Of a stretch of 45,461 nucleotides of DNA, positions 37,762 through 45,461 are shown piece after piece (positions within the stretch are counted from its first letter, which is position 1; each line of letters starts with the position of its first letter). The notes below the pieces were generated by a model that saw only the letters and a program-made list of their open reading frames with translations, was not told the origin of the DNA and did no database searches. This stretch comes from Actinomycetota bacterium. Lineage in GTDB: Bacteria; Actinomycetota; Actinomycetes; Nanopelagicales; Nanopelagicaceae. The stretch is from positions 1 through 45,461 of the forward strand of contig RGHD01000007.1 in the NCBI GenBank assembly GCA_010024385.1, written 5' to 3'. A program made the position numbers and the translations under genes.

Positions 37762-39369
37762 TTAAGCCAAGAACCAAGCTGTTGAACGTGCTGGAATGAC
37801 CTTTTTTCCATCTCGAGCATCAACTGTGCCTCCACTCACGATTATTAATTTGCCTTCAGCGTCACATTCTTTAGCAGAATCTGAAAGATTCATGACCACG
37901 GTGATAGCTCCTCTGGAATATGAGAGTAATGATTCGCCCTTACTCCCGTGATAACAAGACTCGAGCCAGGTTATTCCACCTGCTCCAACTAAAAATTCTT
38001 TGCGAAGTTCCAAGGCATTTCTATACAAATGAAGTGAACTCTTTGGATCAGCCAATTCACTCTCAACAGTTAGATCTTTCCAACTCTGTGAAATTGGTAG
38101 CCAAGGTTTTCCAGTGCTAAATCCAAAAGGAGTTGTATTTCCACTCCATGGCAATGGCACACGTGCACCATCTCTGCCCTTGATTTGCCCATTGGTTCTA
38201 AAAAATGTTGGGTCTTGTCTATCTGAGTCCTCAATCTGTCCATCAGGTAATCCTAATTCCTGACCAGCAAAAACATAGGCAGAGCCAGGCAGACCAAAAA
38301 CAAATAGCGCAAGTGCGCGTGCTTGCTCATCACCTATTCGGGTAGCAACACGTGGTGAATCATGATTACTCAATGCCCAGGTTGGCAGGGCATTTACTGT
38401 GGCATTGAGGGAAATAGATCTTTCAATGACATCAAATAGGACTTTAGAATCAAATTCAGCAGTTAGTAAATCGAAATTAAAGACTTGATGGAGTTCATCT
38501 GCGCGGACATAGCGTGTGGCATTTACTGGTGGATGAACCCAAGCTTCTGCAACTGCCATTATTTCACGCTCTCCATATGAATCAAAAAGCTTTCGCCATT
38601 TCCTATAAATCTCATGCACGCCTTGGCGATCAAAATATGGCACTGTAAGCAAAAGTGCGTTACGTACTTCAGCATCCATTGCCACATCAAGGCGCAAGGC
38701 GTTACTCAACCCTTGTGGGTCAGAGTGATTTATCAATACGTCTTCTTTAATTAAACCGTGGGCTACATCAATTCTGAATCCATCAACACCTAAATCAATC
38801 CAAAAACGCAGAGTCTTCTCAAAGTCAGCATTTACTTCAGGATTTTCCCAATTCAAATCTGGTTGCGAAGAATCAAAGAGGTGTAAGTAGAACTGTCCAT
38901 CTGCTACTTGGGTCCAGGATGGACCACCAAAGAGTGAGATCCAGTTGTTTGGCGGAGTTCCATCGGGATTTGCATCATAGAAATGGAATCGCTCACGCTC
39001 TTTAGAACCTCGACCGGCTTTCAAGGCTGCTTGGAACCATTCATGTTGATCGGAGAAATGATTAGGAACAATGTCTGCAATTACTCGCAAATTGCGCCTA
39101 TGAGCTTGTGCTATTAATTCTTTTGCGTCATCAAGATTTCCAAATCGAGGGTCAACATCGCGGGGATTAGCAACGTCATAACCACCATCTTTGTTGGGGG
39201 ATGTATAGAAAGGGCTCAACCAAATTGCATCCACACCCAAATTTTTCACATAGTCCAGTTGGCTAGTAACTCCAGGTAGATCTCCCTCACCATCGCCATT
39301 GCTATCAAAGAATGAGCGTGGATAGATCTGATAAATCGTGGCTTCTTTCCACCACGGCGCAGAATTCAT
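37762..39369 (-). CDS. GH13 alpha-glucosidase / oligo-1,6-glucosidase
   Basis: WWKEATIYQIYPRSFFDSNGDGEGDLPGV, DGFRIDVAHG, LSNHDSPRVATR. Confidence 0.93.
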   Translation of the reverse strand: MNSAPWWKEATIYQIYPRSFFDSNGDGEGDLPGVTSQLDYVKNLGVDAIWLSPFYTSPNKDGGYDVANPRDVDPRFGNLDDAKELIAQAHRRNLRVIADIVPNHFSDQHEWFQAALKAGRGSKERERFHFYDANPDGTPPNNWISLFGGPSWTQVADGQFYLHLFDSSQPDLNWENPEVNADFEKTLRFWIDLGVDGFRIDVAHGLIKEDVLINHSDPQGLSNALRLDVAMDAEVRNALLLTVPYFDRQGVHEIYRKWRKLFDSYGEREIMAVAEAWVHPPVNATRYVRADELHQVFNFDLLTAEFDSKVLFDVIERSISLNATVNALPTWALSNHDSPRVATRIGDEQARALALFVFGLPGSAYVFAGQELGLPDGQIEDSDRQDPTFFRTNGQIKGRDGARVPLPWSGNTTPFGFSTGKPWLPISQSWKDLTVESELADPKSSLHLYRNALELRKEFLVGAGGITWLESCYHGSKGESLLSYSRGAITVVMNLSDSAKECDAEGKLIIVSGGTVDARDGKKVIPARSTAWFLA

Positions 39370-39375
39370 GAGGTG

Positions 39376-39381
39376 AACTTA
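39376..39381 (-). promoter_or_regulatory. candidate leaderless -10 box TAAGTT
   Basis: 6 nt before ATG at 39369 (minus). Confidence 0.5.
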
Positions 39382-39454
39382 TTCGAGAGTGTTGAACACA
39401 GGCAATGCAAGAACTCTGAAACTGAGGTTAGCAAGGTCTCGCTTTTATAACGAT

Positions 39455-39832
39455 TTAACTCTTAAGTCGAGCCTCAACATCGTGCATTAATTTATGCATG
39501 TCTTTAGTCAATTGGTGGAGTTCAGTTACTTCTTTGTGAGCTAAGTCTCTAGCTTCTTTGGCTAGTTCGAATTCAGCAAGCGTAGCGACGTGGGTCTGAT
39601 TGATGGTTTCTTCAACACTTTGTGATTGTACTTTTTGGCCAACCATAATTATTGAGAGTAAAACTAGTTGTAGGAAAGTTTGTGCCACCCAAGAAACGAT
39701 GATAATTGAATCACCGGATTGAATTGCTTTAGGAAGTGAAATAAGAGCGATACCTGCAAACAGATATGCACACCACATCGTTGCAACACCAGTAGTTACT
39801 TTTTGAGCTAGCCATAAGTTAAATTTCTTCAC
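39455..39832 (-). CDS. two-TM protein with C-terminal coiled coil (DUF1003/low-affinity iron permease-like)
   Basis: TM pair then long charged helix (VEETINQTHVATLAEFELAKEARDLAHKEV); GTG start with TATCGT box 6 nt upstream. Confidence 0.55.
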   Translation of the reverse strand: MKKFNLWLAQKVTTGVATMWCAYLFAGIALISLPKAIQSGDSIIIVSWVAQTFLQLVLLSIIMVGQKVQSQSVEETINQTHVATLAEFELAKEARDLAHKEVTELHQLTKDMHKLMHDVEARLKS

Positions 39833-39857
39833 GTACTAACGATAGTCAATAATTTCC

Positions 39858-40307
39858 CTATTTGGTTGGAGAAGGTGAAGATTTCTTATTTTTCATTTTG
39901 TTTAGGATAGCCACCTCAACTGGCTTAATTGGCTTTACGGGTGGAGTAGGAAGAGAACCCAACGCAGCTATGGCGGCATCGCGGGCAACGCTTGCCGCGG
40001 TCACTGCAATCTTTTGATTAGTGAGAATCTCATTTTTGGATGCAGCTGTTTTTGCTAATTTCATCGCTGTGCGAGCTTCACGGTTTGCAGTTTCGACTGC
40101 AGCCATAAATATTCGATTTATTTGAGATCGCGCTTTTTCACGATTTTGAACTAATAGTCGGTATTGATCCAAATCAAATTTGTACTGATTCATTAGCATT
40201 TGATAATCCGGAGATGGCGAAGGAGAGTCATCGGCTGAAGCATGAAAGGAGGTAGAAAGGAGAAAGGTCATCACCATGACAATTAGTGCCAGCCCTCTGA
40301 TTCTCAT
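39858..40307 (-). CDS. secreted hypothetical protein with Ala-rich helical region
   Basis: Signal peptide MRIRGLALIVMVMTFLLSTSFHASADD then helical region; alternative start ATG 40322. Confidence 0.55.
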   Translation of the reverse strand: MRIRGLALIVMVMTFLLSTSFHASADDSPSPSPDYQMLMNQYKFDLDQYRLLVQNREKARSQINRIFMAAVETANREARTAMKLAKTAASKNEILTNQKIAVTAASVARDAAIAALGSLPTPPVKPIKPVEVAILNKMKNKKSSPSPTK

Positions 40308-40406
40308 GGCTACATGATGCATGTAAGTGTTGTGATTTTTCTGTGAAATGCCTTCAGAAAGTGACAAATTATTGGATTTACTGCTTCATCATGCAAGAGT
40401 GGCCCC

Positions 40407-41093
40407 ATGGCACAGCTGATCATGATCGTTGACGATGAGCCGGGGGTCCGTGCCCTTCTTAATGACACTTTGCGCATCGCCGGCTTTGAGACTGTGGAAG
40501 CCACAGATGGAATGTCTGCATTAACTCTATTGCGAACCCATAAGCCTGATCTTCTGGTTATCGATATCAATATGCCTCTCATGGATGGTTTTGAATTAGT
40601 GGAGCGATTGCGAAGCTCTAATGACTTAACACCAGTGCTCATGCTCACTGCACGTGAAGATAGGGAAGACATCACCCGTGGATTAAAAATTGGTGCAGAT
40701 GACTATGTTATTAAGCCGCTCAAATCTAATGAAGAGTTGATTTTGCGTATTAAAGCGATTCTACGTCGCTCAACCAAAAATACTGAGACTCCTACACTGC
40801 TCTCATGTGGACCAATTTCAATCGATGATGATCAACACCAAGTCACTTTTAATGGAGAGGAAGTAGATCTTTCACCAACCGAGTACCGCCTTCTACAGAT
40901 TTTGATTGAGAAGAAGGGGAAAGTGCTCAGCAAGAATCTTTTGCTAGATGAAGTTTGGGGTATTACTTTTGAATCTGAAAGTACCGTTGTGGACACCTAC
41001 ATCTCATATCTACGAAAGAAACTGCACCGAGATGGATTTGAAGGCATCAAGACAATTCGAGGTGTTGGATTTCAAATCCAGGAGCCTAAATAA
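40407..41093 (+). CDS. OmpR/PhoB family response regulator
   Basis: MIVDDEPGVRALLND, DINMPLMDG, LTAREDREDITRGLKIGADDYVIKPL; winged-helix C-terminus. Confidence 0.93.
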   Translation: MAQLIMIVDDEPGVRALLNDTLRIAGFETVEATDGMSALTLLRTHKPDLLVIDINMPLMDGFELVERLRSSNDLTPVLMLTAREDREDITRGLKIGADDYVIKPLKSNEELILRIKAILRRSTKNTETPTLLSCGPISIDDDQHQVTFNGEEVDLSPTEYRLLQILIEKKGKVLSKNLLLDEVWGITFESESTVVDTYISYLRKKLHRDGFEGIKTIRGVGFQIQEPK

Positions 41094-41098
41094 GTCTA

Positions 41099-42247
41099 AT
41101 GAAGAATAGAACTCGTCAACTAATTTCCACTGCTCTTATTACTTCAATTCTCTCCATTTTTATTGGTGGCTTTGCAGTTGTGAACACATATCGCAGTGAA
41201 ATTGCGATGATTGATAAGCGTCTTAATCAAGTTGAAAGTGATATTCGAGTAAATCCAATGGATGCCGTCAGTATCGCCCTGCTGAGTATTGAACAAAACA
41301 ATTTTGATTTTACTTTAGGTTTTGCAACTCCTTCAGGAGAAGTAACTATTTTACGTGAATCCATTGGCACACCTTTGGAGGGACCGGACCTTCGTCTTCG
41401 CATTATTCCAATCCCTGAAGGCGATAAGTTAATAGTCGTTGCATCACTAGCTGATATCAATAGAGAATTAGCCATCAATCTTTGGAAGCTACTCATTTTC
41501 ATTATTTTTGCAAACGTCCTGGCGTCAATTGCAACAACACTGCTTTCTCGCTCTGGAGCATTAGCTCAAGAGCGATTGCAAAGGCAGAAGATGCAAGAGT
41601 TCATAGGTGATGCCGCTCATGAACTGCGCACACCTATGACCGTTGTGAAGGGCTATGCCGAACTTCTCAAAGGTAAGCAGTTAGATCCTGAGCGAGAGAG
41701 CGCAGCATTTGAGCGACTTAACAGCGAGTTAAAGCGAATGGATTTCCTGATTTCTGATTTATTGATGTTGGCCCAGCTTGGGGAAGAAGGAAATATTGAG
41801 TTTGAGAGCATTGATATTGCCCAGTTAGTGCGTGAGAACATCTCTGACTTTAAAGAAATAGCACCTACTCATCCGGTCACCACTCAGATTGATGAGAGTG
41901 CCAAATTAGTTGGCTCTGAAAAGTATTTACAGCGCTTTATCCAAAATGCACTAACTAATATCCGCTTACACACACCCGCAAACACCTCAGTGCGAGTAAG
42001 CGTTAAGGCCGAAAAACAGATAACAATCATTATTGAAGACAGTGGCCCAGGCTTACCTCCTGAATCTTATGGAGAGAAAATTCGAGGACTTAAGCGCTTT
42101 GATAGATCTCGCTCCCGAGATAAGGGCGGCACGGGACTGGGTATGAGCATCATGAATGCAGTTATTGAAAGACATAAGGGGACATTTACTCTTCGCAAGA
42201 GCGAACTTGGCGGCTTGGCAATTGAAGTTCACCTGCCTCGCACTTAG
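41099..42247 (+). CDS. sensor histidine kinase
   Basis: EFIGDAAHELRTPMTVVKGYAELL; DSGPGLPPES...GGTGLGMSIMNAV. Confidence 0.92.
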   Translation: MKNRTRQLISTALITSILSIFIGGFAVVNTYRSEIAMIDKRLNQVESDIRVNPMDAVSIALLSIEQNNFDFTLGFATPSGEVTILRESIGTPLEGPDLRLRIIPIPEGDKLIVVASLADINRELAINLWKLLIFIIFANVLASIATTLLSRSGALAQERLQRQKMQEFIGDAAHELRTPMTVVKGYAELLKGKQLDPERESAAFERLNSELKRMDFLISDLLMLAQLGEEGNIEFESIDIAQLVRENISDFKEIAPTHPVTTQIDESAKLVGSEKYLQRFIQNALTNIRLHTPANTSVRVSVKAEKQITIIIEDSGPGLPPESYGEKIRGLKRFDRSRSRDKGGTGLGMSIMNAVIERHKGTFTLRKSELGGLAIEVHLPRT

Positions 42248-42256
42248 ACTTACTTG

Positions 42257-43012
42257 GTGAAATCCCTCTCGCTGCTAATACTAATCATCATTGCACTAGG
42301 TCTTGCCTATTGCATCCGTTTACTACGTAATCTGCATCAAAAGGTCAGTGCACGTTCTGAGCGAACTTCACGAGAGATTGCTGCATCCACCAAGGAGTTA
42401 AAAGCCGAAGTCTGGCAGTCCTATCGCCAGAGTGAAGCAATGCAGCAGTTGTTAACACTTTTAAAATTTAGTGCACCAGTTCCACCAACTCGCAGCTGGG
42501 CAGCCTCTCCAGATCTTTTACTAACTCTGGCTCAGCTAGTTCGCAAGCATAATCCAAAATTAGTTGTTGAACTTGGCTCAGGAGTTTCCACATTAGTAGT
42601 TGCTAAAGCTGGGGCAAAGAAAGTTATCAGTATTGATCACTCAGGCGAGTTTGCAGATATAACTCGTGGAGTATTAAAAGAGCACAAGGTACGTGGTGTT
42701 GAGATTAGGGTTGCACAACTTAAAGCCCATATCTCAGGTGTTGATTGGTATGACACCGCAGTCTTGAAAGATTTGAAGCGCATTGATTTACTCATTGTTG
42801 ATGGTCCACCAGGTTCTAAAAACCCAGAGGCACGCATGCCAGCCCGCGCTGAGTTCATCGCCAAACTCTCACCTAAAGCCATCATTGTTATAGATGATGT
42901 CAATCGTGAGGGAGAGCGTAAGTTGGCAGAGAGTTTTGCTAAAGCTCTTCCTAATCACTTTTTAACCATTTACCCACACGAAAAGGGCACAGCGGTAATT
43001 TCGCCTAAATAA
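42257..43012 (+). CDS. membrane-anchored class I SAM-dependent methyltransferase
   Basis: N-terminal TM, VVELGSGVSTLVVAKAGAKKVISIDH, LLIVDGPPGSKNPEARMPA; GTG 42257 (track uses TTG 42254). Confidence 0.78.
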   Translation: MKSLSLLILIIIALGLAYCIRLLRNLHQKVSARSERTSREIAASTKELKAEVWQSYRQSEAMQQLLTLLKFSAPVPPTRSWAASPDLLLTLAQLVRKHNPKLVVELGSGVSTLVVAKAGAKKVISIDHSGEFADITRGVLKEHKVRGVEIRVAQLKAHISGVDWYDTAVLKDLKRIDLLIVDGPPGSKNPEARMPARAEFIAKLSPKAIIVIDDVNREGERKLAESFAKALPNHFLTIYPHEKGTAVISPK

Positions 43013-43015
43013 CAC

Positions 43016-44206
43016 ATGCCTCAATCCATAGAACAAGCTCTAGAGAAAGCATGCGCGCTCATCCTTGATACCAAAACCTTAGTTCGCGTTGTTCTCTCTG
43101 GTCGAAGGCGCAATATGCAGGTAGAGCATGAGCGAATTGATATACGACCCGTTGAAATAAAGGGCTCTATTGTTTTACAACTCACCTATAACGATGGCAA
43201 GGCAACAACTACAAAAAACATTCCTGCAGATAAATCTCATGTGCTAGAGCTGCTTTGTAGCGGCTATGCAAATATCACTATAGATAACGTGGGGGGCTCA
43301 ACAAGTATTCGTATTACCAAGAGTGGCGAGGCTCAGGTTCACTTTGAAAACAAAACCCTTGAACAGAATCTTTCTCACGATAAGAAGAAAGAACGCTTGC
43401 TAGATCCAGCTGACCCTTTTCTCCGTGAAGTTGGAATTGCAGATCATAAGGGCCAAATTAAGCCGTCTAAGAATGATAAATACAAACAGGTAGAAGAGTT
43501 TCTACGCTTACTCATTCCAACACTTAACTCAGCAATTGAAGCTGGTCAGATTGCAAAGCCTGGTAAAGATAAGCCACTATCAATAGTTGATTTGGGTTGT
43601 GGTCATGCCTATCTAACTTTTGCAGCCCACCAGTATTTAAGAAGCGTAGGAATTCCTGTTCAGGTCACTGGAATTGATGTTCGCCCAGCATCACGTGATC
43701 GAAACAATGAGATAGCTGCAAAGCTTGAAATCACAGACACAATTACCTTTAAAGCAGAAGAGATTGCTTCAACAACTGTCAACAAGGTCGATGTTGCAAT
43801 CGCACTTCATGCCTGTGACACAGCTACAGATGATGCAATTGCCTGGGCAGTAAATGGCGGAGCCAAACTACTTTTAATAGCTCCTTGTTGCCATCACGAT
43901 ATTCAAAAGCAGATGGATCAAAGCCCAGAGCCATGGGGAGCGATCACTAAGTTTGGTGTGATGAAAGAGCGGATGGGCGATTTACTTACAGATGCACTTC
44001 GTGCACAGATATTGCGCATCGTTGGTTATCGCGTTGAGATTATTGAATTTATCGGGGGTGAACACACACCTAGAAACATCATGATTCGTGCAGTAAAGAC
44101 TGGGGCACAACCTGATGCGCTAGATATCGACAGATATCGCGAAATCACCACGCAGTGGGGCGTAGTGCCAGCCCTTTCAAAGAAAATTTCCACCTTCACT
44201 ATCGGT

Positions 44207-44209
<3 letters not shown>
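43016..44209 (+). CDS. SAM-dependent methyltransferase of METTL25/RRNAD1-like (Methyltransf_32) type
   Basis: SIVDLGCGHAYLTFAAHQYL, VTGIDVRP, ALHACDTATDDAI, LLIAPCCHHDIQKQM. Confidence 0.75.

Positions 44210-45461
<1,252 letters not shown>

Overview
This 45.5 kb window is a very compact, low-to-moderate GC actinobacterial chromosome segment. Gene content, order and short spacers suggest a streamlined freshwater acI/Nanopelagicales-type genome (inference; no search was run). About 45 protein genes and one tRNA-Arg(CCG) can be supported. Recognisable conserved blocks: moeZ-mshB-DUF6113 / cysS / fdxA-dapC; whiB-GT2-DUF5719-DUF3499-manB-ahcY-mtrA-mtrB-comF-secA; an SAF / CpaE-like / DUF6912-like / PdtaS-like block converging on whiB1; msrA-msrB; a LacI-regulated PatB / PYROXD2-like / cystathionine gamma-synthase-like cluster; a second OmpR-type two-component system with two methyltransferases; and a truncated argG of the long (E. 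coli-like) type that is missing from the ORF track. No CRISPR array, prophage, transposon or rRNA was seen. The strongest unexplained structure is architectural. All six convergent gene pairs overlap by exactly 4 bp through a TTAR stop tetranucleotide. At least 11 genes have a TANNNT box 6-7 nt before the start codon, which is a leaderless-mRNA signature. Other points of interest: a CpaE/MinD-like protein with a degenerate P-loop, a short relocated HPF, an uncharacterised YIxGxCNIG membrane protein behind an unlisted 49-aa ORF, a standalone Rv0428c-type SH3-like domain, and a structured whiB1 leader.
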